Shown here one piece after another: positions 46,460-55,385 of a stretch of DNA of 64,000 bases. The notes beneath the pieces were generated by a model. It did no database searches. It was not told the DNA's origin and was given only the letters and a program-made list of their open reading frames with translations. Made by a program: the position numbers and the translations under genes. Origin of the DNA: Thalassoroseus pseudoceratinae (GTDB lineage Bacteria > Planctomycetota > Planctomycetia > Planctomycetales > Planctomycetaceae); assembly GCF_011634775.1 (NCBI RefSeq), contig NZ_JAALXT010000009.1:1-64000 (forward strand), given 5' to 3'. Each line of letters opens with the position of its first letter. Position 1 is the stretch's first letter.

Positions 46460-47341
46460 ATGCACGTTCACATCGACACCGACGACTATATTGTGAACGG
46501 AACCAAGAAACTCAAACTGGAAAAACATAAGACGAAGGTCAAGGACGTCTATAAAGACAAGTCGGAGTACAAGGATTTACTCAACGAGTTCCAAGATGAA
46601 ATCAATGACTTGCAGCGAATGATGTACGCTGACGATCGCAACTCGATGCTCTTAATATTCCAGGCGATGGATGCCGCTGGGAAAGACGGCACGATTCGGG
46701 CAATCATGTCGGGAGTCAACGTACATGGTGTGGTCGTGCATTCGTTCAAACAACCGAGTACGAACGAATTAGAACACGACTTTCTCTGGCGAACGACGAT
46801 CCGTCTCCCGCAGCGAGGGCAGATTGGCATCTTCAACCGCTCGTATTACGAAGAAGTGCTGGTTGTGAAAGTCCATCCCGAAATCGTCCGCGAAAAACAG
46901 CGACTACCGCAGGAATACACTGAAAACCTGGAAGAACTCTGGGAAAACCGATACGAATCGATCCGAGATTTCGAGAAACACATCTGCCGGAATGGCACGA
47001 AGGTGGTCAAGTTCTTCTTGCATCTCAGCCGGGACGAACAACGTGAGCGTTTTCTCGACCGAATTGATGAAGCGGAAAAGAATTGGAAGTTTTCCGAGGC
47101 AGATGTTTCCGAACGCGGCTACTGGAACGACTATCAGCAAGCCTATGAAGATGCGATCAACGCGACGGCAACCCAGCACGCCCCCTGGTTCGTCATTCCC
47201 GCTGACGACAAAAAGAATATGAGGCTAATTGTCGCTCAAGTCGTCCTGGAACAACTGCACGCCTTAGATCTCAAATACCCAGTCGTCTCCGATGAGCGAC
47301 GCGAAGAACTTGAGCAGTTTCGAAAACAATTGCGTGACTAA
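46460..47341 (+). CDS. Polyphosphate kinase 2 family protein
   Basis: A 293-residue single-domain PPK2. Walker A is QAMDAAGKDGT (about residues 68-78) and the Walker B/lid region contains IGIFNRSYYEEV (about 120-131). Other marks are the HDFLWRTTIRLP segment and the C-terminal YWNDYQQAYEDAI. It transfers phosphate between polyphosphate and nucleotides. Length and the Walker A context match the PPK2-related group (TIGR03709 type), which often makes NDP or NTP from NMP and polyphosphate. It lies between two sulfatases on the same strand. A link through phosphate or sulfate metabolism is conjecture. Confidence 0.93.
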   Translation: MHVHIDTDDYIVNGTKKLKLEKHKTKVKDVYKDKSEYKDLLNEFQDEINDLQRMMYADDRNSMLLIFQAMDAAGKDGTIRAIMSGVNVHGVVVHSFKQPSTNELEHDFLWRTTIRLPQRGQIGIFNRSYYEEVLVVKVHPEIVREKQRLPQEYTENLEELWENRYESIRDFEKHICRNGTKVVKFFLHLSRDEQRERFLDRIDEAEKNWKFSEADVSERGYWNDYQQAYEDAINATATQHAPWFVIPADDKKNMRLIVAQVVLEQLHALDLKYPVVSDERREELEQFRKQLRD

Positions 47342-47469
47342 GTACCAATGACGATTCGAGAAATGGAAGGAGGTGCCATTGTCTTAGTGGATTTCGACTA
47401 AATATAAGGCAACCACAGGTTCTCACATTGAACTTCGGCTACTTTGATTTTACAAGACAAGGATTTGAC

Positions 47470-49023
47470 ATGACCGGACGACGGAAACTCGCCGCGATGA
47501 TGGCGTTGTGCTTGGCCAGCCTAGCGGTGGTTGGGGAAACACAGGCACAGGACAAACCAAATATCCTCGTTATCATGGGGGACGATATTGGCCAGACAAA
47601 CGTCTCGGCCTATACGATGGGGCTTGTTGGCTATCGCACGCCAAACATTGACCGCATTGCAAAGGAAGGAATGATCTTCACCGACTACTATGCTGAGCAA
47701 AGTTGCACAGCAGGGCGATCGACATTCCTCACCGGCCAGTGCACGTATCGCACGGGCCTTTCCAAAGTGGGCTTGCCAGGTGCGGACTTGGGATTGCAAG
47801 CTGAAGATCCCACTTTGGCCGAACTCCTCAAACCGCACGGCTACGCGACAGGTCAATTCGGCAAAAATCACTTGGGTGACAAAGACGAATTTCTTCCGAC
47901 CAATCATGGTTTTGATGAGTTCTTGGGCAATCTCTATCACCTCAATGCCGAAGAAGAACCCGAGAACCGAAACTACCCCCGTGACCCCGAATTTCGCAAA
48001 CGCTTTGGTCCTCGCGGTGTCATCAAAGCCAGTGCTGATGGAAAAATCGAAGACACTGGGCCTTTGACGAAAAAGCGAATGGAAACGATCGACGATGAGA
48101 CATCGGACGCAGCCGTCGACTTCATCGAGCGGCAGGTCAAAGCGGAGAAGCCATTCTTCGTGTGGTGGAATGCGACTCGAATGCACTTTCGGACCCACGT
48201 ACGTGATGAACTGCGGGACGAGCCCGGTCTCGACGCTCGAACCGAGTACGCCGACGGTATGCTCGAACACGATGGTGATGTTGGCAAACTGCTGAAAACC
48301 CTGGACGATCTCGAGATCGCTGAGAACACGATCGTGCTATACACGACCGACAATGGACCTCACAAAAACACCTGGCCGGACGCTGCATTGAGCCCTTTCC
48401 GTAACGAAAAGAACTCGAACTGGGAAGGTGCCTTCCGAGTCCCATGTGCACTTCGGTGGCCGGGCAAAATCAAAGCGGGCAGTGTCTCCAATGAGATTGT
48501 CAGCGGCCTCGACTGGCTGCCAACCTTCCTGGCTGCCGTCGGCGATGCGGACATCAAAGAGAAACTTCTCAAAGGTCACAAGGCCGGCGATAAAACCTAC
48601 AAAGTCCATTTGGATGGCTACAACATCTTGCCGTATCTCACCGGCAAAGACGAGAAGTCACCGCGAGAATCCTTTTTCTACTTCAACGACGATGGCCAAC
48701 TCGTCGGGATGCGATTCCGGAACTGGAAAATGGTCTTCCTGGAACAACGTGCTCGAGGGACTTTGAAAGTTTGGGCTGAACCGTTCACCCCATTGCGACT
48801 TCCGAAAATGTTTGACTTGCGAGCCGACCCCTACGAGCAAGCCGACATCACCTCGAACACCTACTACGATTGGTTGCTCGACCACGCGTTCTTGCTTGTC
48901 CCAGCCCAGCAATACGCAGGGAAATTCTTGGAAACCTTCAAAGAGTATCCGCCACGGCAAAAGCCAGCCAGCTTCAATCTGGACGACGTGATGCAGAAAC
49001 TCTCCGAAGGCGTAAGTAAGTAG
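47470..49023 (+). CDS. Secreted type I (FGly) sulfatase, second copy
   Basis: A 517-residue sulfatase with a signal peptide (about residues 1-27). Cys79 in SCTAGR is the FGly position. The layout and many segments match the first sulfatase closely (NILVIMGDDIGQTNVSAY, GYATGQFGKNHLGDKDEF, split in the same places), so the two are probable paralogues by duplication, now clearly diverged. Substrate differences are expected. The ATG at 47470 has AAGGA upstream; a TTG at 47428 would add a stretch outside the signal. A strong hairpin follows at 49039. Confidence 0.92.
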   Translation: MTGRRKLAAMMALCLASLAVVGETQAQDKPNILVIMGDDIGQTNVSAYTMGLVGYRTPNIDRIAKEGMIFTDYYAEQSCTAGRSTFLTGQCTYRTGLSKVGLPGADLGLQAEDPTLAELLKPHGYATGQFGKNHLGDKDEFLPTNHGFDEFLGNLYHLNAEEEPENRNYPRDPEFRKRFGPRGVIKASADGKIEDTGPLTKKRMETIDDETSDAAVDFIERQVKAEKPFFVWWNATRMHFRTHVRDELRDEPGLDARTEYADGMLEHDGDVGKLLKTLDDLEIAENTIVLYTTDNGPHKNTWPDAALSPFRNEKNSNWEGAFRVPCALRWPGKIKAGSVSNEIVSGLDWLPTFLAAVGDADIKEKLLKGHKAGDKTYKVHLDGYNILPYLTGKDEKSPRESFFYFNDDGQLVGMRFRNWKMVFLEQRARGTLKVWAEPFTPLRLPKMFDLRADPYEQADITSNTYYDWLLDHAFLLVPAQQYAGKFLETFKEYPPRQKPASFNLDDVMQKLSEGVSK

Positions 49024-49038
49024 TCTTGAAAACCAAGC

Positions 49039-49074
49039 AGACCGAGGCGCGATTTTCGGGCCTCGGTCTTTGTT
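49039..49074 (+). terminator. Terminator after sulfatase 2
   Basis: Perfect ten-base arms AGACCGAGGC (49039-49048) and GCCTCGGTCT (49060-49069) followed by TTGTT. It separates the sulfatase group from the Bat operon. Confidence 0.8.
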
Positions 49075-49153
49075 GGTTGGATTCATGATTGGCTCTTGAC
49101 AATCCAATCGCTTAATTTTTGAAAGTCTACTACAAGAAACCAAAAGAGAGACA

Positions 49154-50110
49154 ATGGGAACGCGCGACTCCATCTTACAAATCTCCGAAGCTATGAACGC
49201 CGCTGTTGTCGGACAGCAAGAGGTCGTCGAACGTCTTTTGATTGCCTTGGTCGCAAACGGTCACGTGCTGATGGAGGGGCTTCCCGGCACAGCGAAAACG
49301 CGTTCGGTGAAGACGCTTTCTCACCTCATGGAGAGCGAGTTCAGCCGGGTGCAATTCACACCCGACTTGTTGCCTTCCGATGTGACCGGTTCGGAGATCT
49401 ATCGCGAGCAAAACGCGACTTTTGAATTCCAGGAAGGACCGATTTTTGGAAACTTGTTGCTTGCGGATGAAATCAATCGTGCGCCGGCGAAAGTCCAAGC
49501 GGCCTTGCTTGAAGCGATGGAGGAACGTCAAGTCACAGTGGCAGGGCAAACTCATCGGTTGCCCGAATTGTTTTTGGTAATGGCGACTCAAAACCCCATC
49601 GAGCAAGAAGGAACTTACCCGCTTCCCGAAGCACAGATGGATCGATTCATGCTCTATGTTCGCGTGGACTATCCCGATGGAGCGAACGAATTAGAAATCC
49701 TTCGTCTCGTGCGTGGTGAGAAAGCGGGGAAATCGTCAGAGCCCACCAAAATCGCTCAAGAAGTCATCTTCCAAGCTCGAAAAGAAGTCCTTGCTGTTCA
49801 AGTAGCCGAAGCCGCTGAGAAGTACATTGTGGACCTCGTTCTAGCAACACGAATTCCACAAAAGTATGAAGGCAGTCTTCAAGGCTGGATTCGTCTCGGA
49901 GCCAGTCCGCGAGGCACTCTGGCGTTGGATGCCGCTGCTCGGGCTCATGCTTGGCTCGCGGGGCAAGATTTCGTATCGCCAGACAACATCCGAGCCGTTG
50001 CCCCGGCTTGTTTGGCTCATCGAATTCACCTGAGTTACGAAGCCGAAGCCGCTGGGATCACGCGAACGCAGGTCATCGAAGAATTACTCAAGCAAGTTGT
50101 ACCGGTTTAG
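49154..50110 (+). CDS. MoxR-family AAA+ ATPase
   Basis: A 318-residue AAA+ chaperone. Walker A is EGLPGTAKT (about residues 38-46), Walker B reads LLLADEINRAP (about 100-110), and sensor 1 is MATQNPIEQEGTYPLPEAQ. MoxR ATPases assemble or activate proteins with VWA domains. Here it heads an operon of DUF58, DUF4381 and BatABCD-type genes, the classic partners. GAGAGACA precedes the ATG. The next gene starts eight bases after the stop. Confidence 0.95.
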   Translation: MGTRDSILQISEAMNAAVVGQQEVVERLLIALVANGHVLMEGLPGTAKTRSVKTLSHLMESEFSRVQFTPDLLPSDVTGSEIYREQNATFEFQEGPIFGNLLLADEINRAPAKVQAALLEAMEERQVTVAGQTHRLPELFLVMATQNPIEQEGTYPLPEAQMDRFMLYVRVDYPDGANELEILRLVRGEKAGKSSEPTKIAQEVIFQARKEVLAVQVAEAAEKYIVDLVLATRIPQKYEGSLQGWIRLGASPRGTLALDAAARAHAWLAGQDFVSPDNIRAVAPACLAHRIHLSYEAEAAGITRTQVIEELLKQVVPV

Positions 50111-50118
50111 GTCATCCT

Positions 50119-51039
50119 ATGAGTGCTCGTGTCACCATTCGCTTGGAAGAATTGCTTCTGTTGAAGGCTGAAGCGAGAGGATTTTCTTTCGGCCCCAGGC
50201 AGCCCGTTAGTTCGCTACTTGCGGGTCGGCATGCGTCTCGGTTGCGGGGTCGCGGTTTGGCATTCGAGGAACTACGGCATTACCACCAAGGCGACGACAT
50301 CCGTACGATGGACTGGAAAGCGACCGCCCGACTTCGATCGCCATACGTTCGCGTCTATTCCGAGGAACGGGAACGGCCGGTGTTGTTGGTCGTCGATCAA
50401 CGACGCCCCATGTTTTTCGGAAGCCAGCAGGCCATGAAATCGGTTACTGCTGCCGAAGTGGCTGCGTTGGGAGCGTGGAGGACTTTGGATTCCGGTGACC
50501 GTGTCGGCGGCTTAGTCTTCAACGAGCAGGAAATTGTGGAAGTCCGTCCGCATCGTAGCCAACCGCGAGTACTTACGCTCTTTCACGCGATTTGTCGTTT
50601 GAACACCCAACTCGCTTCGAATGAGCCGCCCGAGGGGAAGGCCACTTTGAATCAGGCGTTGGAAGGAGCGCTTCGCGTTGCCAAACACGATCATCTTGTG
50701 GTGCTGATCACCGATCTCGATGGAGCAAATGACAACACACAACGCTTGGCAACACGGCTTTCAGCTCACAACGATGTCCTCGTCGTTGCAGTCTACGATC
50801 CATTGGGCATCTCGTTGACGGGCACGCCAGGCATGTTCGCCAACGATATTGGGCGGACTTGGGAAATCCCGTCCCACTCAGCATTTTCGCGAGACTTCCA
50901 AGCGGCATTCCAAAGATGTCTCGATCGGTGGCGGGAAATTTTTCGTGCGCTTCGAGTTCCAGTTCTACCAATCTCCACTGCCCGCCCAGTGGTTGAGCAA
51001 ATCCGGGCTCTCTTCGGAAATCGCCCCAACACACTATGA
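50119..51039 (+). CDS. DUF58 domain protein
   Basis: A 306-residue soluble protein of DUF58 with a VWA-like core. The signature region FEELRHYHQGDDIRTMDWKA is present around residue 50, followed by the VRVYSEERERPVLLVVDQ segment that begins the VWA-like fold. It partners MoxR ATPases. The role is thought to be in envelope or protein-complex maturation, but the mechanism is unresolved. The ATG at 50119 follows the moxR stop by eight bases. The frame upstream overlaps moxR and is not used. It overlaps the DUF4381 gene by four bases. Confidence 0.93.
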   Translation: MSARVTIRLEELLLLKAEARGFSFGPRQPVSSLLAGRHASRLRGRGLAFEELRHYHQGDDIRTMDWKATARLRSPYVRVYSEERERPVLLVVDQRRPMFFGSQQAMKSVTAAEVAALGAWRTLDSGDRVGGLVFNEQEIVEVRPHRSQPRVLTLFHAICRLNTQLASNEPPEGKATLNQALEGALRVAKHDHLVVLITDLDGANDNTQRLATRLSAHNDVLVVAVYDPLGISLTGTPGMFANDIGRTWEIPSHSAFSRDFQAAFQRCLDRWREIFRALRVPVLPISTARPVVEQIRALFGNRPNTL

Positions 51040-51503
51040 ACGATAATTCAACCAGCTTGGATCGGTTACACGACATTGCCGTTCCACCGCCCGTCCCCTG
51101 GTGGCCGCCAGCACCTGGATGGTACGTCGTCTTGGCGTTGGCATTCTTAGCAGTGATATTGTTGTTCGTTTGGCAATGGAGACGCTGGCGCGCGAACGCC
51201 TACCGGAGAGCCGCCCTACGAGAATTGGAGTCCGCGAAGACCCCGGACATGATCTCAGAAATCCTTCGCCGAACCGCGTTGGTGTTCACACCACGAGCAA
51301 CACTTTCGGGACTATCGGGAGAACAGTGGCCCGCATGGCTGGCTTCGCAATCGCCAGAGCCGATGTCCGACCAAGTCCGCAAACAGTTAGCCACCGCGAT
51401 TTATCGGCCCACGAAGAAAGTAACTGACGTCAACTCATTGCGAGCGTACGCGGAAGTCTGGATACGCAAGCACTCACCTAAACATCGCCTCGACCGAAAC
51501 TAA
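51036..51503 (+). CDS. DUF4381 domain membrane protein
   Basis: A 155-residue protein with one membrane helix (about residues 28-46) after a proline-rich start PPPVPWWPPAPGW, typical of DUF4381, and a cytoplasmic helical tail. DUF4381 genes occur in MoxR/Bat operons. The start overlaps the DUF58 stop in an ATGA arrangement, implying translational coupling. The function is unknown. Confidence 0.9.
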   Translation: MNDNSTSLDRLHDIAVPPPVPWWPPAPGWYVVLALAFLAVILLFVWQWRRWRANAYRRAALRELESAKTPDMISEILRRTALVFTPRATLSGLSGEQWPAWLASQSPEPMSDQVRKQLATAIYRPTKKVTDVNSLRAYAEVWIRKHSPKHRLDRN

Positions 51504-51519
51504 TCCCAAAGCGAAACCT

Positions 51520-52557
51520 GTGTTCGAATTCAGCTATCCTTGGACCTTCGCATTGCTGCCAATCCCGTGGCTTGTGCGGAACATCATGCCGCCGCGAACC
51601 AGCAACCGGGTGGCAGTACGTGTGCCATTCGGAGACCGCTTGGCGGAGGCCATGGGAACAACGTCTCAGCCCGATGAATCACCGCGAGAGATCCGAAAAT
51701 GGGTGATTCCCTCCCTTCTTTGGTTGTTGACGCTCTGTGCCGTCGCCCGTCCTCAATGGGTCGAGTCACCGGTGACAAAAACGCTTCCCACGCGAGATTT
51801 GCTCTTGCTTGTGGACCTTTCGAGTTCCATGAATCAAGAAGACTTCACCAACAAAGCCGGGAAAAAGGTCGACCGGTTAACGGCGGTGAAGGAAGTGCTC
51901 GGCGATTTCCTCGAAAAACGGGACGGGGATCGCGTAGGATTGGTTGTCTTTGGAGATGCGGCTTACCTGCAAGCTCCCTTCTCGACAGACTTGGAACTTT
52001 CACGACGGTTGTTAGACGAATGCGAAGTCGGCATGGCCGGTCCGCGTACGGCGTTCGGTGATGCGATCGGACTGGGTGTTGGTCTGTTTGATGAAAGTGA
52101 TGCTCCCGCGAAAACCATGATTGCCCTAACCGACGGCAACGATACGAAAAGTCAAGTTCCGCCGGTCGAAGCGGCCCGCGTCGCCGCGGCCCGAGACATT
52201 CGAATCTATACCGTCGCCATCGGAGATCCAACGACGGCCGGTGAAGACAAACTCGATGAACAGGCACTCAAAGACGTGGCCTCCGCCGCGAACGGTTCCT
52301 ACTTCTTTGCAGGGGATCGAAAAAGCCTAGAGGGGATCTACTCCGAATTAGATCGGCTCGAAACACGAAAAGTGAAAACGGTGAGTCACCGGCCGCGGCG
52401 TGACTTGTTCTATTGGCCGGTTCTGATGGCAGTGCTAATCTCGCTCGGTGAGAAATCCTTGAGTCTGATTCGGCTTCGGCACGTCGACAGAACAGCCGAA
52501 GAGCCACAGATGATTTCCGTCAATCCGCTCACCGGGAAATTGGAGTTGGGCCCATGA
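51520..52557 (+). CDS. VWA-domain membrane protein, BatA-like
   Basis: A 345-residue protein. Membrane helices lie near residues 8-22 and 62-78, a VWA domain spans about 92-290, and a third helix is near the C-terminus. The MIDAS metal site is canonical: D99-L-S-S-S103-M, with Thr in the APFST region and Asp in TDGND. The Bat (aerotolerance) proteins are linked to stress tolerance and envelope integrity. It starts at GTG 51520, 17 bases after the DUF4381 gene. It overlaps the next gene by four bases. Confidence 0.92.
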   Translation: MFEFSYPWTFALLPIPWLVRNIMPPRTSNRVAVRVPFGDRLAEAMGTTSQPDESPREIRKWVIPSLLWLLTLCAVARPQWVESPVTKTLPTRDLLLLVDLSSSMNQEDFTNKAGKKVDRLTAVKEVLGDFLEKRDGDRVGLVVFGDAAYLQAPFSTDLELSRRLLDECEVGMAGPRTAFGDAIGLGVGLFDESDAPAKTMIALTDGNDTKSQVPPVEAARVAAARDIRIYTVAIGDPTTAGEDKLDEQALKDVASAANGSYFFAGDRKSLEGIYSELDRLETRKVKTVSHRPRRDLFYWPVLMAVLISLGEKSLSLIRLRHVDRTAEEPQMISVNPLTGKLELGP

Positions 52558-53492
52558 GTGATTTCTTCACCAACTTCCATTTCATTCGTCCTGGTTGGCT
52601 TCTGTTGATTCCGGTTGTTGCCGGTTTGTGGTGGATTTGGCAACGACGCGTCGATCCACTTCGGGGTTGGCGAAAACAAATGGCCCCGGAACTTCTCGAC
52701 GCGCTCACGATAGGGCGAAACATCAAGACACGGCATTCCACGATCGGCCTTCTCATCGGTTGGATCGTAGGAGCCGTTGCGGTTGCTGGTCCGACTTGGA
52801 AACTAGAGCCCAATCCGTTCGCGGAGGATGCTCAACCATTGATGATTCTATTGAAGGCGAGTGAAAGCATGAAGCTTCCTCCACCAACGCCATCGCGACT
52901 GGAACGAGCGCAACTCAAAATTGCCGAGTTGGTCAAGAAAAGAACCGGGCAACCATTAGGACTGATTGCCTATGCCGGTTCCGCCCATCTGGTGCTTCCG
53001 CCGACTCGCGATACGGAAGTTGTCGCCCAGATGGCAGCAGAAATTCAACCGGAGATCATGCCGGTCCCAGGCGATCGGTTGGATATCGCTTTGGAGAAGG
53101 CAGGGAAGTTGTTCAAGGCGGATTCCAACGGAGGAGCGGTGTTGGTATTAGCGGACTCCGTTGATCTTGCCGCGCAAGCGGTGACTGACGCCCACCGCAA
53201 GGCGGGGAACTTCCCGGTGCAATTCCTCTCGCTGACGGGGGAAGATAGCCCGGAAGACAAAACCATCCGCGTCGTCGCAACGGCGATGAACGCTTCTGTG
53301 CAAGTTCTCACCGGAGATGACGAAGATCTCGAAGCGATTACGAAATTCGCGGAACGAAAATCGGCTGCGTCGCTTGCGGGTGAGAGCACTCGTTGGCAAG
53401 AAGCCGGTTACTGGCTGACCCCCATCTTGGCATTGATGGTTGCGTATTCGTTTCGTCGTCGATCCTTCGCAAATCGGGAGACGCAATTATGA
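52554..53492 (+). CDS. VWA-domain membrane protein, BatB-like, with altered MIDAS
   Basis: A 312-residue protein with the BatB layout: membrane helices at about residues 14-29 and 62-82, a VWA-like domain at about 95-275 and a C-terminal helix near 287-300. The metal-binding DxSxS motif is changed: K101-A-S-E-S105 replaces D-x-S-x-S, with Lys in place of the first Asp. Canonical metal-dependent ligand binding is therefore unlikely. The rest of the fold signs (SRLERAQLKIAELV, LPPTRDTEV) remain. It overlaps both neighbours by four bases. Confidence 0.9.
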   Translation: MSDFFTNFHFIRPGWLLLIPVVAGLWWIWQRRVDPLRGWRKQMAPELLDALTIGRNIKTRHSTIGLLIGWIVGAVAVAGPTWKLEPNPFAEDAQPLMILLKASESMKLPPPTPSRLERAQLKIAELVKKRTGQPLGLIAYAGSAHLVLPPTRDTEVVAQMAAEIQPEIMPVPGDRLDIALEKAGKLFKADSNGGAVLVLADSVDLAAQAVTDAHRKAGNFPVQFLSLTGEDSPEDKTIRVVATAMNASVQVLTGDDEDLEAITKFAERKSAASLAGESTRWQEAGYWLTPILALMVAYSFRRRSFANRETQL

Positions 53493-54073
53493 AATATGCC
53501 GGCTTGATTTTGGCGGTTTCTTGGGCGGGGCTCTGGTTAACTCCAGACCAACAAGGACAACGTCTACTTGAACAAAAACAATTCACCGACGCCGCGAAGA
53601 CGTTTGATGATCCGATGCGTCAAGGAGTCGCGTGGTATCGGGCAGGGGAGTTCGAGAAAGCGGTTCAGGCGTTTTCGCGTGTGTCTTCCGCTGAGTCCTC
53701 ATACAATCAAGGCAATGCTTGGGTATTGCTCGGCAAATACGATCGTGCCATTCAGAGTTATCAACATGCTCTCAAATATCGTCCAAGCTGGAAGGATGCC
53801 CAAGAGAATTTAGCTCTCGCGAAAGCCCGTGCGAAACAGCTGGAATCGAAAGGCGGCGACATGGGTGATCAGAAGTTAGGAGCCGATGAGATCGTCTTCG
53901 ATCAAAACAAGCCCAAGGGCGGACAAGACACGGAAATTGCCGGTGAGCAGGCGGTGTCGGACGCATCGGTGCAAGCGATTTGGCTTCGCCAGGTGCAAAC
54001 CAAACCGGCTGACTTTCTCAAAGCCAAATTCGCCTACCAGAATGCCAGCGAAACCGCGGGAGACAACGAATGA
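53489..54073 (+). CDS. TPR protein, BatC-like
   Basis: A 194-residue protein with an N-terminal signal segment (MKYAGLILAVSWAGLW) and about two TPR repeats at residues 50-115 (AAKTFDDPMRQGVAWYRAG; SYNQGNAWVLLGKYDRA). The tail is disordered, Gln/Gly/Asp-rich. BatC partners BatB and BatD in the periplasm or at the membrane. Start and stop overlap neighbours in ATGA form, indicating coupled translation. Confidence 0.88.
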   Translation: MKYAGLILAVSWAGLWLTPDQQGQRLLEQKQFTDAAKTFDDPMRQGVAWYRAGEFEKAVQAFSRVSSAESSYNQGNAWVLLGKYDRAIQSYQHALKYRPSWKDAQENLALAKARAKQLESKGGDMGDQKLGADEIVFDQNKPKGGQDTEIAGEQAVSDASVQAIWLRQVQTKPADFLKAKFAYQNASETAGDNE

Positions 54074-55332
54074 TCGGACCGACGTGTCGTCTTCTGATCG
54101 TCGGCATGGGCATGATTTGTCTCTGCAGAGGATTCGTTTCGACGGTTCACGGCGATGTGCCGCGTGTTGTTAGCAAGGCTCAAGATCCGAGCGTTTGGAA
54201 GGGCGAGCGGGCTCGTTTCACCGTCGAACTCCGCGCGGAAGGTCCGTTTGTGGGTGCGGCGAGTTTCTCCATTCCTCAGATTCCACGCTCGGTGATTGTC
54301 AAGACTGGAAACCCCGTTGTGTCCTCGAAAGAGATCGACGGCGAATCTTGGTTGATCCAAACTCACGAGTTCGCATTGTTCTCGCAGCAAACGGGGACCG
54401 TCACGATTCCGAGCTTTGAAGTGCGGTTCGGCAACAAGGAAGGTTTCACCGGGCCGGAGAAAGATCACACCGAGAACGTTCCCACGCTAAAATTCGAGAT
54501 CAAAGCCCCTCCGAAAAGTCGAGACGATGATTTTCTGGTGACAGTGAAGCAGATTGAAATTAGCGAGACATGGGACCCGGAACCTAAACCGGCATCTGTT
54601 GGCAACATCTTTCGCCGGACCATTACACAGCACGCGGACCAAATGACGGGAATGGCTCTTGCGGCACCACCAACCAAGACGCCAGACGGAATTCAGGGCT
54701 ATGTCGGACGTCCCGACGTTCACGACGAAACGGAGCGAGGAGAATTCTCGGGAACCCGAACGGACGTCATCACCTATCAGATGAAACAGGGCGGGAGTTG
54801 GACGATTCCTGCAATTAAGTATGTCTGGTGGGACGCGGAGACGGAACAATACGGCTCAAAGACGCTCCCTGCAGTGAAATTCGAAGTCGCCGCGCCCGCC
54901 CCACAATTGGAAACACAACCTGCTGAGCAAAACGGTCCGTGGAGACTGCTCGCGTTGGGAACTGTTGTGCTCGTGGCGGTGCTGGGTTGGCAACGGCATC
55001 GATTGGCTGAATGGGGGCGGCGAGCGTGGCGAAGGTGGAATCCGCCGGAACGCGTTGCAGCCCGCAAATTGCTCAAAGCCTGCCAACAGAATGATGCGAA
55101 AGCGGCCGAGACGGCTTGGTTGGATTGGCAGAACCAGCGTTCGCGGACCGGACCATTGAACGCAACTCTACAGACTGCAACCTCGGAACTGAATTCGCAT
55201 CTCTACGGCAAGCAAGTCACGGATTCCTGGCAAGGGCAGCAATTGAAGCAAGCTTTCCGAGACCAACTGAAAATGGAGAAGAACTCCTCAATCAACCGTT
55301 CCGTTGATCTTCCCTGCCTCAACCCACATTGA
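54070..55332 (+). CDS. BatD-like protein
   Basis: A 420-residue protein with a signal peptide (about residues 1-29), a beta-rich region of several Ig-like or BatD domains at about 30-285 (WKGERARFTVELRAEG), a membrane helix near 295-312 and a cytoplasmic helical tail. This is the oxygen tolerance/BatD architecture. It is last in the seven-gene operon, after the BatC-like gene. The stop at 55332 is followed only by a 53-base gap to the convergent porin-like gene. Confidence 0.9.
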   Translation: MIGPTCRLLIVGMGMICLCRGFVSTVHGDVPRVVSKAQDPSVWKGERARFTVELRAEGPFVGAASFSIPQIPRSVIVKTGNPVVSSKEIDGESWLIQTHEFALFSQQTGTVTIPSFEVRFGNKEGFTGPEKDHTENVPTLKFEIKAPPKSRDDDFLVTVKQIEISETWDPEPKPASVGNIFRRTITQHADQMTGMALAAPPTKTPDGIQGYVGRPDVHDETERGEFSGTRTDVITYQMKQGGSWTIPAIKYVWWDAETEQYGSKTLPAVKFEVAAPAPQLETQPAEQNGPWRLLALGTVVLVAVLGWQRHRLAEWGRRAWRRWNPPERVAARKLLKACQQNDAKAAETAWLDWQNQRSRTGPLNATLQTATSELNSHLYGKQVTDSWQGQQLKQAFRDQLKMEKNSSINRSVDLPCLNPH

Positions 55333-55385
55333 GCACGTTCCACTCTCTCCGCAGACGTTGATGTAACATCAAGTCAAGACTCGGT

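Noticed and set aside
49951-50118. Upstream extension of the DUF58 frame into moxR
   Set aside because: The extension overlaps the conserved C-terminus of MoxR and has no domain features. The ATG at 50119 fits the DUF58 family start.
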